Positions 31,514 to 42,393 of a DNA stretch of 64,000 nucleotides are shown here, piece by piece. The stretch lies in contig MSJI02000798.1 in NCBI GenBank assembly GCA_001931905.2, positions 20,010-84,009 of the forward strand. Reading direction: 5' to 3'. Below the pieces are notes generated by a model. That model saw only the letters and a program-made list of their open reading frames with translations. It was not told the origin of the DNA and ran no database searches. The translations under genes were made by a program, and so were the position numbers. Numbering within the stretch: the stretch's first letter is position 1; each line of letters opens with the position of its first letter. This DNA comes from Cladosporium sp. IMV 00045 (taxonomy: Eukaryota; Ascomycota; Dothideomycetes; Cladosporiales; Cladosporiaceae).

Positions 31514-33746
31514 TCACACGCTCCCCCTCCCCCTCCCCGCCCCAGCAGCGGCGTTCACAGCATTAGCATTCTCAACCTCCACCGCCCTCCTCGTCAACTC
31601 CACAAAGCCCAACCGCGGCCCCGTCCCGAACCCCGCGACATTATTCGTGGCGCAGAGGCTCTCGGTCCAGCGTTTGAATTCCGGCGCCAGATTGCGCAGG
31701 AACAGGAAGCAGAGCATTTCTTCCGGAAAGACGGGCGGGACGAGTGGCAGTTTGCTGGCGGGGTGCGGGGTGTGCAGGGTTGAGAAGGGCGTGGTCGCGC
31801 TGGTGTTGCGGTGGGGGTGGGGGGTGGGATCCGGTGCGTGGTGGCCGTGGGAGTGAGCGTGGGAATGCCAGTGTTGGCTTAGCTGGTTCAAAGCTGCGTA
31901 CGCAGTTTCTAGTCGGACGATGTAGTCTTTCAAGTCTCTGCTGTTTGCTTGCGTGATGTTGTGGAGGTCTTGGTAGAGGTTGAAGCCCGTTTCGGAGCCC
32001 GATGGCTGGCAGATGTTCTCCAGCACGGCCCAGATGTCGGAGGCGGTTTGGATGTGTTGCACACGGTTGCGGAAGGTGGGCGCGAGCGTGCCCCAGAGGG
32101 CTCCGGTGAGGGCGGCGTTGCGCCGGTTGAAGATGGCGAGTCGTTTGATGTATTCGTTCCAGTCTTCGACTTTGCAGTCGGCTGGAGGAGGGGTGGGCTC
32201 GGTTTTGCTGCCAATCAGGAGTTCGAAGGTGTTTTCTTTCATGCAAGCTTCGGTCATCAGGTCGCGGTACGTGGGCCAGTCGCTTGCAGTTTGAAGAAGT
32301 GGCACTGCTTTGTAGGAATCTCCACTGCCGCACGAGCTGGCGGCTAGGATTTCTACGGCGGAGCTTTGAAGATCCAGTTTGACGGGGGCTACATATTGCG
32401 TTTGGAAAGCTTGCAGATTTGCCAGGATCTCTTCGGCGCGGTGAGCATTCTGTTGAAATTGTGACGCCGAGCTGCGAGCACGATTGTCGCCGGATGCGTG
32501 GACGTCTTGCTGTGGTTGTTGAAGGTCGTTCGCTGATGACGTGTCCATCTGCATAGCCTCTGAGGCGTCTACTGCGCCGTCCATCTCAGGGATTGGGGCA
32601 AGTGGTTCTTCGGGTTCATGGTCGTACTCGCAGGCATGCCCTGCTTGTGCACATCCACCACACATGGGCCGTGCACTATCGCACTTGATCTTCCGTGATC
32701 TACACAGATTGCAGGGGCGACCACCAGAGGAAGCAGTGTCTCCCTTGATGAGACAAGTGCCGAACTTCTTGTACTTGAGTTTCATATTGGCGACGTCGGT
32801 GCGAGTAAAAAGGCCATTCGGATTTGTCCGCTGTAAGAATTGCAGGACCTGTGCCGTGGGCGTACCAATCGCGAAGAGCCCATCGACAGCTTGTTCGATG
32901 CCACCAGCGCGTGCCCTACGTCTGTGACCGGTCAAGTTCAAGGCTTCCAGCGGGCCATGATTGTGATGCGTCTTTCGGTGGCGTACTTGCCACTCGCCGT
33001 CCGGATTATTGGGATCGACTGCAACGGCAGCCAAACTCATCGGACAGTTCATCCGCTGACTCTTGCGGTTGTGGCGGATTCGAGTTTGATCAGTGAGCTT
33101 TCCGGTGTTGGCTGCCTTGCCATGTTTGCTGCAGTGCATGTAGCGCTTGTAGAGTATGCCTTTCGCATTCTTCTTACTCGCGCGACGCACCAGCTCATAG
33201 CCATGCTCCAAGGACCAGGAATGGATGGCTTCTTCCAAGGCGGCCTGGCTATGATAAGTCCCCTCAGGTGGTGGTGGAAGATGGAAGATAGGCTCGTTGC
33301 CATCATGTTCATCCGGCTGGGGTCCTTCATCGTCTTCCTCGCCATCCGGTCTCACGTTGGCAGGGAGTTCGCCATACTGCGATAGAGTTGGCGATGGCGC
33401 GTTTGGTAAAGGCGCGCCTGGGTCATGTTGCGCAGGAGACGGAGATGTGACTGGTGGCGCTGTATATTGGTGAGAGGATCCGGACGCGTGAATGTCCGAA
33501 TGTGCATGCTGCTGAGGTGTCGCGGTTGGAGCAGCTTGCGGGTAATAATGCTGCTGATGCTGGGCAGCAGGTACAGCAGGGTAGGGCAGTTGTTGTTGTT
33601 GATGATATGGACCTGTCGCGAAAGGATTCGGGGGGAATGCCCCGTCGACGGCGTCCTGCACACCGTATTGCGTGTCTATTTAACTTTGTTAGAAATTAAA
33701 CGATGATTGTGACTTCAGTGCATATTATCTCACATTGGGAATTCAT
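31514..33746 (-). CDS. FAR1-type / Zn2Cys6 / copia-Gag-like composite protein (copy B)
   Basis: Same architecture as the copy A protein (724 aa; exon 1 33746-33734, exon 2 33675-31514). The FAR1-type and Zn2Cys6 regions are almost unchanged (CDSARPMC here versus CDSSRPTC) although the DNA carries several silent differences, for instance around 32775-32800. The low-complexity N-terminus and the His-rich insert in the Gag-like part (SHAHSHGHHAPDP) vary more. Both copies are free of stops, so the composite is maintained as a gene and is not a dead transposon. Confidence 0.85.
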
Positions 33747-34659
33747 ATTCTATGTCAAGACCTCGGTGGCACAGTAGCCGATGGGTGTTGGTGGTGGGCT
33801 CTTTACAGCCAGCAATGCTTGTGCTTAGCGAGTTGTGTCTTTCGCTGTTTCTGACTGCGGAAATCACTTCCGCGCTCTTTCCATCTCTATTTCCACTTCA
33901 CACACCACTTCACTCCTGTCCTGGAACAATTCACTTACACGTCGACCAGGATAGGAAGGCGCGAGAATCCTACAACCATCAGTAATTTGCAAAAGAGAAC
34001 TAAAGAGACAACCCATGGCTTATCGTCCGAAACAACAGGCGAAGTGCTATTTTGGACTCTCATAGTTCGGGCGAGGATACTCCCCACAGACTGCAGTCCA
34101 ATGCGATGGTCTGACGTACCCGCCTAGCGTCGGCTGTCCCTCACTAACCCGCATCGTGATGCCGTTGAGGCCGTGCGTGCGCTGGACCAGACGACGTCCT
34201 TGGTGATTCCATTACCCCATGCCGATTCAATCTTACCCTATAGAAGGTTCATTTTACGCCATCGGAAATCCATCGATATGATCATTGTCAGACAGACCGC
34301 CGGACGATGGCACAGCGGCAAATCACGTCCCGCCCTCGACCTCGCTATCGTCCCCCCGGTTGTCGTAATTTATGGGGACACACTTACCCGATCCGTGCTA
34401 GAATCCCGGTCGAGATATCGCATCGGCTTGTCCTTGTCACTCCCAGGGCGCGACCATGATGTCCGCCATGGAACCGGCATACGGAGTAGGCAAAATCTAC
34501 TCTTTGCCACGGCTGCATGTCTGATAGGGGAAAGATACATAAGAAGGTCTAAGTCTGCCCTACTTCCAATTCCTTCCTCTCTCATCTTATTCGTCTCCTT
34601 TTCTCTGCATTGTTGTTTAGAAAACCTTTCGTTTAATCGTGATCTTCAATACTTTCAAG
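33747..34659. promoter_or_regulatory. Divergent promoter region, composite gene / serine dehydratase (copy B)
   Basis: Counterpart of 16186-17107. Conserved islands at 34050-34170 and 34350-34460; the inverted repeat of copy A is reduced to one arm. Confidence 0.45.
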
Positions 34660-35979
34660 ATGACCGTTCCTCAAGTCTACGCTCCTCTCACCAACGGCAA
34701 GGCTCCTGTTATCAAGCAGGCATCGACCAAGCCTGCCAGCAAGAAGCCATGGCGTGAGACTCCTTTGGTCGAGTCGGCCAACCTCTCCGAGGCAGCGGGA
34801 TGGTACGGAAGCCCATGAATCCTATCAGCTTCGATCAGCTGAGCCAGTCTTGTATTAAGACTGGTCTCACCAAGATACGGATTGCTAAGTTGGAGAAGCA
34901 GAATCTTCCTCAAGCTTGAGACCCTACAGCCTTCGGGTTCATTCAAGAGCAGGGGTATTGGCTACTACTGCCAGGTCGCCCTTGAGCGCGCCGCCGACCC
35001 TTCAGCCGTCCACTTCTATGCCTCATCCGGTGGTAACGCAGGTCTGGCCTGCGTCTTCGCCGCCAAATCCCTCGGCCGTCCATCGACCGTCGTCGTCCCT
35101 CACTCCACCAAGCCGATGATGATCGCTAAGATCCGTGCCGCCGGCGCAAGCAACGTCATCCAAGAGGGCAACAGTCTCAAGGATGCCATCTCTCACCTTC
35201 AAGACGTCGTCATGCCTGAGGCCCAAGCTAGGGGCGAAGAAGCCGTCTTCGTTCCACCCTTCGACCACGAAAATGTCTGGAGGGGCAACCAGACCGTTTT
35301 CGAGGAGGTTGCAAAGCAGATGGGTGAGCAGGGCCACGGCCAAGCAGACGTCATGGCCTGTTCCGTCGGTGGCGGCGGGCTTCTTATCGGCATGCTGCAG
35401 GGCATGGAAGAAGCCGGCTGGAACAACACTGAAGTCCTCGCCGTCGAAACCGAAGGAGCAGACTCCCTGAGTGAGAGCTTGAAATGCGGCCAACTCACCG
35501 CCCTGCCTGGCATTTCATCACAGGCCACCTCCCTCGGTGCCGTCAAGGTTGCCGAACGCTGCTTCGATCTCGCCCGGAAGCACGAAGCCAAAGGCCACGT
35601 GAAGAGCGTCGTCCTGTCAGACGCAGAAGCCGCAATGGGCTGCTGGCGTTTCGCCGACGATGAAAAGGCCCTGATCGAACTTGCCTGCGGTGTCAACTTG
35701 GCTCTCTGCTATGGCGGCCGCTTGAACCAGGCTCTTGGTCGTCAGGTCAAGCCTGACGATAAGGTCGTCATCATCGTCTGTGGTGGCTCCAACGTCACGA
35801 CCGCCATGGTCGAAGGCTGGAGGCAGGAGTACGGCTACCTGGACGAGAGAATCGTCGCGGCCAACAACGATGTGCCGAGCGCAAAAACCGGTCACAGCGT
35901 TCCTGCTACTTCCTACAACGGTGTCTCTCTCGACACGATGGGTGGTGGTATGCAAAGCTTCGTGCCAATTCGCGTGTGA
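34660..35979 (+). CDS. CHA1: L-serine/L-threonine dehydratase (copy B)
   Basis: Exons 34660-34802 and 34899-35979, same phases and 407 aa as copy A. PLP lysine (SGSFKSRG), SSGGNAG and SVGGGGLLIG are intact. The intron is 96 nt with in-frame stops, so it must be spliced, and its hairpin arms match copy A. Differences from copy A are mostly silent. Confidence 0.93.
34844..34864 (+). repeat. Intronic hairpin in the serine dehydratase gene (copy B)
   Basis: CCAGTCTT, loop GTATT, AAGACTGG. The arms are the same as copy A with a shorter, different loop. Confidence 0.75.
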
Positions 35980-36271
35980 GCATTTGGAGGGGTTCATTCC
36001 ATTATTAATGACTATAAACGATCTCGGAGTAATAGGTTCTTATTTTCAGGCGTTATAACAATCAGAACGAACAACATCATTATTCAATAGCATTTTTATC
36101 TCACACATTCATCATCATCGTCGTTTTCATGATCTTTCTTGTCAATAGAACAGTAATTCAAATTACAAGGGTATCTCATTACCTCGCAAATGCACCAGAC
36201 AATGCTATCATGAATTTTTCGTGTCTACCCGTGAACGCCAGTATCATCCAAAGTCACACACCAATGGCTTC

Positions 36272-37198
36272 TCAAGCAGCAGATGCAAGACCAAGCAAGC
36301 CTTTCCTGTACTCCCAGTAGTTCTTGCGAATAGGGTCATAAGTGACCGCAAGCAAATCCAGCGCCTCGCCCGCCCTCTGCTTATCCTCATCGGCGAGAAT
36401 ATCAGCCAGCAGATCGAGCGCGTGGCTCGACCTGACGCCGTTCGGTCTGGACAAATCTGCGTACTCGCTCGCAATGCTCTTGAGACCCTTCAAGCCCTCA
36501 CCGCTCGCCTTCGCAATCCCCCTCAGATAGTTCCATGGACTCGGGTTCTGCGGCGCCTTGCTAATTGCTTTTGAAGCAAACTCCACCTCCCTGCGCTTGA
36601 CTTTCGGGTCGCTCACGCCCTTGACCCCCTCGGCCTCACGCCCATTGACCACATACCAGCGGTGATTCCAAGCACTGTTATTCCTAACATCCCGCTCAAT
36701 CATCCTCTCGACAAACTCCATCTCCTCCCTCCCCCACAGCCCAAACCGCTTAACGAGCCACTGCCTATAGCTCCAAACGTGGTAGTTCTTCCCGTCAAGC
36801 CCGAACATCTCCTCCGCGAACTCGCGCTCTCCCGTCAGATCCCCAAGCTTATCCACGACCATCATGCGGTGGTTCCAGATCTGGTAGTTCTTCTGGTGCG
36901 TGCGCGCCGTCTCGCTCGCCCACTCGAGCTCCGCGCGCAGGTCTGCTTTCAGTGCGAACAGCGTCGCTGCTCGGTAGAGCCATACCGTGTAGTGTGCGGG
37001 GTTCATGTCGATGACTTCCTCTGTCAGCTCGAGGACGCGCTCGGAGTATTCGTTTGCGGCCATGACGGCGCGCAGGTAGGACATGGCTTCTTCGTAGTCG
37101 GGGGCGTAGGCGATTGCTGCGAGCGGGTTGGGGCCGCCTTCGTCGGTGGGGAGGGGCGTGATGTCCGACCACAGGGGGTCTTCGGAGTATTTGCTCAT
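36272..37198 (-). CDS. RAM2: Protein farnesyl/geranylgeranyltransferase type I alpha subunit (copy B)
   Basis: 308 aa, intact, with the same PPTA repeats as copy A. Visible replacements are DPLWSDITPL for DPMWSDIKPL, LGDLTGERE for LGDPTGERE, SDPKVKRRE for SDPEVKRRE, GEGLKGLKS for GEGLEGLKS and EDKQRAGEA for EDKKQAGEA. None hits a conserved Trp or Arg. Confidence 0.95.
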   Translation of the reverse strand: MSKYSEDPLWSDITPLPTDEGGPNPLAAIAYAPDYEEAMSYLRAVMAANEYSERVLELTEEVIDMNPAHYTVWLYRAATLFALKADLRAELEWASETARTHQKNYQIWNHRMMVVDKLGDLTGEREFAEEMFGLDGKNYHVWSYRQWLVKRFGLWGREEMEFVERMIERDVRNNSAWNHRWYVVNGREAEGVKGVSDPKVKRREVEFASKAISKAPQNPSPWNYLRGIAKASGEGLKGLKSIASEYADLSRPNGVRSSHALDLLADILADEDKQRAGEALDLLAVTYDPIRKNYWEYRKGLLGLASAA

Positions 37199-37451
37199 TT
37201 TTGCGGTGTTATGTCAAGTGGTGTTATTATTAGTTGATGTATTGGAGGATGAGGAAGTGTTTTGAGGCTCTCGTGGTTTTGGTGGAAGTTGGTTTGCGCG
37301 GGGAAAGTGGAGGGCATGTGATGATGGGTGAATGCGGGCTTGACAAGAACAATACGAAGAAAGTGACGCGTTTTCCTGCAAGCACTTTTGTTACATACAG
37401 ACAATGAAGCCCTCCGATCTGATAAAACGATATTTCTGATGATATCAACAA

Positions 37452-37939
37452 TCACAATTTGACGTCCCTCCCAACACTGTTCATCCACTTGCGTCTGTCT
37501 TCACCGAAGAACTCGACATTGGGTTTCATGTTGTTATCGCTACCATCGATCGACCCAGAGCAGAGAACCTTCAAGTCAGGCAAAGACTCTGGTGAGTTGT
37601 ATAGCGAGGAGCCCTAAGAAAACACACAGTCAGCGTTTCTCTATAATCCCAAGTGAAGCAAGATACTATTGAAATATGGCCACTTACACATCTCGAGCAA
37701 AAGAACCGCTCCAACGCCTTTCCAGACTTGGTCTCTCTATCCGGCCACGACCTAACAAGATCCTGTCCCTTTTCATACTCAACATTCGCTTTCAACATGC
37801 GATAGTTGTGAGCGAAAGCAGAGCCGGTGAATTTCTTGCAGTTCACGCAGTGGCAAAGGACTCCGCCCTTGTCTTGTCCCGTGATGCTGAATATGATGCC
37901 TTTGCACAGGCAGGAGCCTTTGATTGTTCGTTGTGCCAT
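37452..37939 (-). CDS. GFA/CENP-V-like zinc domain protein (copy B)
   Basis: Exons 37939-37688 and 37613-37452, each the same length as in copy A (252 and 162 nt), 137 aa. All zinc-ligand Cys are kept (CLCKGI, CHCVNCKKFTGSAF, FFCSRC). The intron is diverged and slightly shorter than in copy A, which supports the exon model. Confidence 0.88.
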
Positions 37940-39313
37940 GGCGCTGGGTGTTTGAGAATGGTTGATTTTGGAGAGGGAGAGAGAGAGAAAATTGGAGAAG
38001 AGATCAAGGGTGTTTATGTTCTGGTATATACTAATTCAAATTGCGTCCTCTCATTGGAAGTGTTGCCTGACCTGCCTATCTCCTCACCAAGCCTCGGTCC
38101 AGCGATAGTTTTCGCAAGGCGTGGGGTTGCTGCAGATCATGTACTTTACGCTTCGATCGAACATTACCTATATCAACAACATAAAAATAAAAAAGGAGAA
38201 TGATGGGATAAATGATGCATCGATTCTTAGCCTTTCTTATTCTTGCGAGAACTTGGGCATTGACACGGTCTTTGTCAGGCTAATTGAACGTTACGGTAGG
38301 AGAGTAATATCTCGGTTGTACTTTGCTGCAATATCATGCCTGCTTAATAACATTCCATTTCGATATCTTTGACGAGAGATCATGTTTGTTTAGGAGGAAA
38401 AAAAGGGATTTTTGGATTTAGATCGGGGACTTTTCTCCATGAACGTAATCGTCGACAAAAATATGGTCTGTTGATGGAAAATTTTCTTACATTGCTTTTA
38501 TCGACCTCATACCGCTCTAGATCCAGACTGACGGCATTTCCAGCATCAAAGTCGGGGTGCGTATGTTAGGGCATTTTTCTGGTGAATTGTGGGATCAAGC
38601 TCGAGACAAAGTTTGCATAGTCAGTCGTTGGTCATATCGCTCTGTCGACGCAACTGATGAAGCGCAAGGCAATTCAGCTCGATCCTTTAAACAGAAGGCT
38701 CGATCTCCATGATCGCGTCAATTTCCACGCTTCTTTGAGTAGATGCAGCCCAACTTATGCTTCAAGACCTTTTGCACCGATGAATTTCACTCCGAGCGAC
38801 AGAATACCAGATTTGCATTGGCTTGACGAAAAGTCGCTTGCAGAAGTCACCCGCCAGGGTGCTCTTTGCAACTGCTGCGGCGCGCGAATCTCTATGACTG
38901 GTGGACGGCGATGGAAATTGTGCTTCGATAGGATATAGAGATCGGTTGCTAGGGCGCGTGAATGCAGTCCATGCATGGCCAGCACCAAGATCGAACGGAA
39001 ATTGGAGATGTGATTTTCATCGACATGGAACACATCCGAGCGGGAGTCCAGTGTTTGCGATGATGCGTGGCTTTAGTGGTACTCTCGTTGAAATGCACAG
39101 CGGTATGCGGCCGGTTTAATAACCATTTCTCCAGCTCCAGTGGGAGAGTTATCCCCATGTCGCGCGATCTTGCCAATAAGGACAATCCCCAAACACTCCG
39201 GGCATATTAAATCCGTAGAACGCCACCCTGAAATAGCCGCAATATGTATATCAAACCATATCCCTAGCTCCTATAACATCCAGACTGACTCCATCATATC
39301 TCATAAAAACCTC
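37940..39313. other. Gene-poor stretch with an unassigned open frame (copy B)
   Basis: Counterpart of 20395-21792. Contains a + strand open frame of 93 codons at 38657-38938 (MKRKAIQLDPLNRRLDL ... LHWLDEKSLAEVTRQGALC, NCCGARISMTGGRRWK) whose copy A equivalent is broken. No family is recognised, so it is not called as a gene. Confidence 0.35.
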
Positions 39314-39656
39314 CTATTGCTTCTTCACAGGCGACTGCGCTTCCCTCCTACGAGCAGCCACTCTAGCCCGTCTGCGTTGTCTCTTAGACTTCTGCGCCAT
39401 TTTTTGTTCGCGAGCCAGCTGCTCGTCTGCGTTGATCACATCTGCTTCTTCTCTTGAGACTCTCTTGCCGTCGATTACTTTGAACGCAGGAGTGGCTGGG
39501 ACATTGACAGTAGCGGCGGCGGCGGCGGCAGCCGCTGCGGCCGCAGAGCGACGGGTAACGCGAGGTGTTGATGGTATGGGTGCGGGTTTCCTGTTACTTG
39601 GGGTTAGAGGAGAAGTTGATGGGTTTTGAGGTCTCGTTCGAAGTCTTACTCAGCCA
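39314..39656 (-). CDS. Small Ala-tract, Arg-rich protein (copy B), unknown function
   Basis: Exon 1 39656-39649 and exon 2 39590-39314, 94 aa as in copy A. Changes seen: GKRVSRE for GKKVSRE and RRREAQSP for RRRDAQSP, both conservative, plus silent changes in the Ala run. The same short first exon and intron sites are kept. No known domain. Confidence 0.58.
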
Positions 39657-40350
39657 TTGTTGTGCGTGTGAAGATCGTGGGATGAAGTCGCAAGTTTCAA
39701 ATTGAAAATTGTCGCCCTACGAATCGCCGTTCAGCAGCGGCGTTCCTTCTTCCAATGGGTGTTCGCCAGATTCGACTTTAAAGATCAGGATCTAAAGAAT
39801 GTAGGAAACGAACGAGAGTAATATTTATGGCGCAGCTGTATGTTGTTGATCTTCTGTTACAATACACCATCACTTTTGTTTGCGCAACAACCGTGCCCCG
39901 GCCCGCAAAATTGAAGGGTCCCTGAGGGGTTTCAACCATGCTGGACGACACCAAACCTGCCCGAAGAACTCCAACATCAGGGAGTGATGTGCACAAGACA
40001 AAATATGACGAGAGCAAACATTACATTGGACTTGTGCATTCGGATGATGCGCTCGAGCTAATCTCTCCTGCAAGCCAAGGATGACAATACCGTAACACTA
40101 TGCCTAGGTTGTTCCGCCACCATCCATACAGTACGTGCAACGCATCATAATCTCCCATTGACCATGCAATTAGCATCTCAAAGCACTATCATGAGCCAAA
40201 CGAAATCCCACACTCCGGAACGAAAAAAATCTTGCTTTGCAGACGCAGCAGAGACATCAGCTTCATCTGAATGTGATCCCATCAAGAATCATCCATCATT
40301 TGCGTTGCCTTCCGGTGAATGCGCAAAACCGTCATGGACACGGCCACGAT
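39657..40350. other. Intergenic region (copy B)
   Basis: Counterpart of 22137-22834. Nothing beyond the conserved GC-rich patch near 39893-39950. Confidence 0.4.
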
Positions 40351-40920
40351 TCAATAACACAAGTCCAGAGCATCGAGATCGAGTACTGGAGGCGATGTCT
40401 GATTCAACACACCCTTCGCCAACCGGTCCGCCCTCTGATTCTGCTGGCGTGGTACCTTCTTGAAGCGGACCTGAACCCCAAAAACGTCCAGGAGCTCGAA
40501 GATCAGGCTGTCGACTCGCTGGAAGAGGTCTTCGTTGACGACGTGACCGCCCGCCGGCATAAAATCGCTGCGGCGTCACTCGTTGATCCAGACGGTCATG
40601 CTGTTGACCAGGTAGGCTGAGTCGGTTTGGAGGATGAGGTCTCGGCCGCGAATTGCGTCCCCAATGTTTACGGAAGTGTCCAGGGCAACAATTGCAGCGT
40701 AGAGCTCAGTCCGTTGACTGGTTGGGCGAGGCTCGGGGATCAGAAAGCCCTCTCCATGCGGCGAAGGAAAGCTGTAATAGATGCCGCAGCCTGCCTCTGC
40801 GTTGTGGTAGCCGTTGTTTCTGCAAGCACCATCGATCTCGATGAAGGCCGCGTTATTGTAGGATTGGTTTGGGTCGTAGATGAGGCGAGCCGTCAGCTGC
40901 TCTTCGATGGTTGGAAGCAT
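40351..40920 (-). pseudogene. RNase H with one in-frame stop (copy B)
   Basis: Full-length RNase H fold: AAFIEIDGACRNNGYHNAEA (catalytic Asp in IDG), RPTSQRTELYAAIVALD (Glu), LILQTDSAYLVNSMTVWINE (Asp), then TGA at 40576-40578, then in the same frame RRSDFMPAGGHVVNEDLF and VPRQQNQRADRLAKGVLN (last Asp). Copy A has TGG (Trp) at the stop position (INKWRYNDF), so a single G-to-A change explains the stop. Copy A in turn lacks the N-terminal half. If the stop is real, this copy makes only a truncated domain. Confidence 0.68.
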
Positions 40921-41529
40921 GTTGCACTTTCAAGTGGTGTTCGTCTGACGAGTGAGTGTTCGTGGTGATGGTTTTGTTGAGGATGTCTCGGATTTTGTCA
41001 GTATAAGGGTGAAACGAGCCTTCCCGCACGATGACGGCCTGCAACTTATAGGCAGGCAGCTGCAGAAGCGGGTTGATGGAAAGTACAGGCCAGGGAAGTC
41101 AGAGGTGCTCGGAAGGGTTCAAACGAGCCATCGTACTGCAAGTGCAAGCCCTAGCTGCGAGGGCAATTGCATTTTGTTGCACAAACGAAGACGAATCTTT
41201 GCGTTCTGAGGTTACCTTACTTTGAACGGCATGTAAGAGACCGTTTACCAAACATTGAAGCTGCTATCCAGCTGGTGAGGATGTAACACGAAATGGACCT
41301 CAGCAAAAACATCGCGAAACGGTTACACTGCAAACGCGCTCGCTCCTACGATAGCAATATAGCTGGTCCCTTGAACACACCGCGCAAAGCATCTTGTGCC
41401 GTTTGTCCTACGTTTCAAGAAAGACCACCAACTCAAACGAAATCATGCATGTATCCGCCAAAGATCGGGATCGCGCCTCTTGCACGCCGACAACGCCAGT
41501 ACTGACCAGTCATGTGGAGCTCCACCCTA

Positions 41530-42302
41530 TCATGCAGACGGGATTCCAAAGAAACGCCGTGGGAATGTCTCGCCAAACAAGTGGTAGACCGTAAAGTCCC
41601 ATGTCGCTTTGCCGTCGAGAGCTGCCTCAGCCAGTCTCTGTGCCGGAATGTTCATATCGGGCGCGCAGTGCCAGAATCGCACTCGGGTGCCCAAGCGAGA
41701 GATCTCGTTCACAAGGTCGTCAAGATGGATGATGAGTTCCTTCGCATCGAGAACGCCGCTTATCGGAACGTTTTCACCTGGCGCAGTGTGCGAATATAGT
41801 CGACCATCAGGAGGACCACGATGTTCAAATCACTCTTGATGATGACTTGTTGGACGCCTGCACCGCGCCAGTGTTTGCCGTTAATGACGCGTTTCACCAG
41901 GTTCATTGCTATGTAGGCGGCGTATAGCTGTACTTTGATGTCACTGAAAAAGAATCGGTCGAGAACGGTAAGCGAGGTATTGTAGGCGGAATTGATGTTA
42001 CAGAAGACGCCGATGCCTGTCACAGAGTTAGGCAAGCCAGCGTTGCGAACAATGCCTTTGGTGCCGATGATGATTGCCTTCTCGTGATCATGGTGTGGTC
42101 CTGCGACGAGGCTGTAGCATAATTCCTCATGTCTGTCCACAGGCCATGGAAATTGCGCAAGATTTTCACATCCGCAATTGCACTCCTGAGAGCGGCTCCA
42201 CGTAAAGCCTTCGCCTTTGGCATGGTACTCGATGTCGTCGAGATCTTCGAGTCGGGGCCATATCGCATGCGGCACAAAGCGGCGAAAGGGAGGGCCCGAC
42301 AT
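41530..42302 (-). pseudogene. RNase H-fold protein lacking catalytic acids, frameshifted (copy B)
   Basis: Counterpart of 23599-24399. The first part is open from 42302 to a TAA at 41760-41762; the end (ISRLGTRVRFWHCAPDMNIP ... FPRRFFGIPSA) lies in another frame. Comparison with copy A shows one base lost just after the codons for LRQ (about 41775-41781) and a separate in-frame 6-nt loss. The substituted active-site positions (GTKG, KVQLYAA) are the same as in copy A, so loss of catalytic residues came before the copies split. Confidence 0.68.
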
Positions 42303-42393
42303 GGTTGTGGTATTACTGACGAAGAATGGAGTGTTTTGGCGAGTATTAATTCGTTGAGCGGGTTCGAAGATGAATTGTTGAGGGTAGCTGTGA

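Noticed and set aside
31641..32333. 230-codon minus-strand frame inside the composite gene (copy B)
   Set aside because: It is a shadow frame of the FAR1/Zn2Cys6/Gag-like gene, Arg/Pro-rich, and not open over the same extent in copy A.
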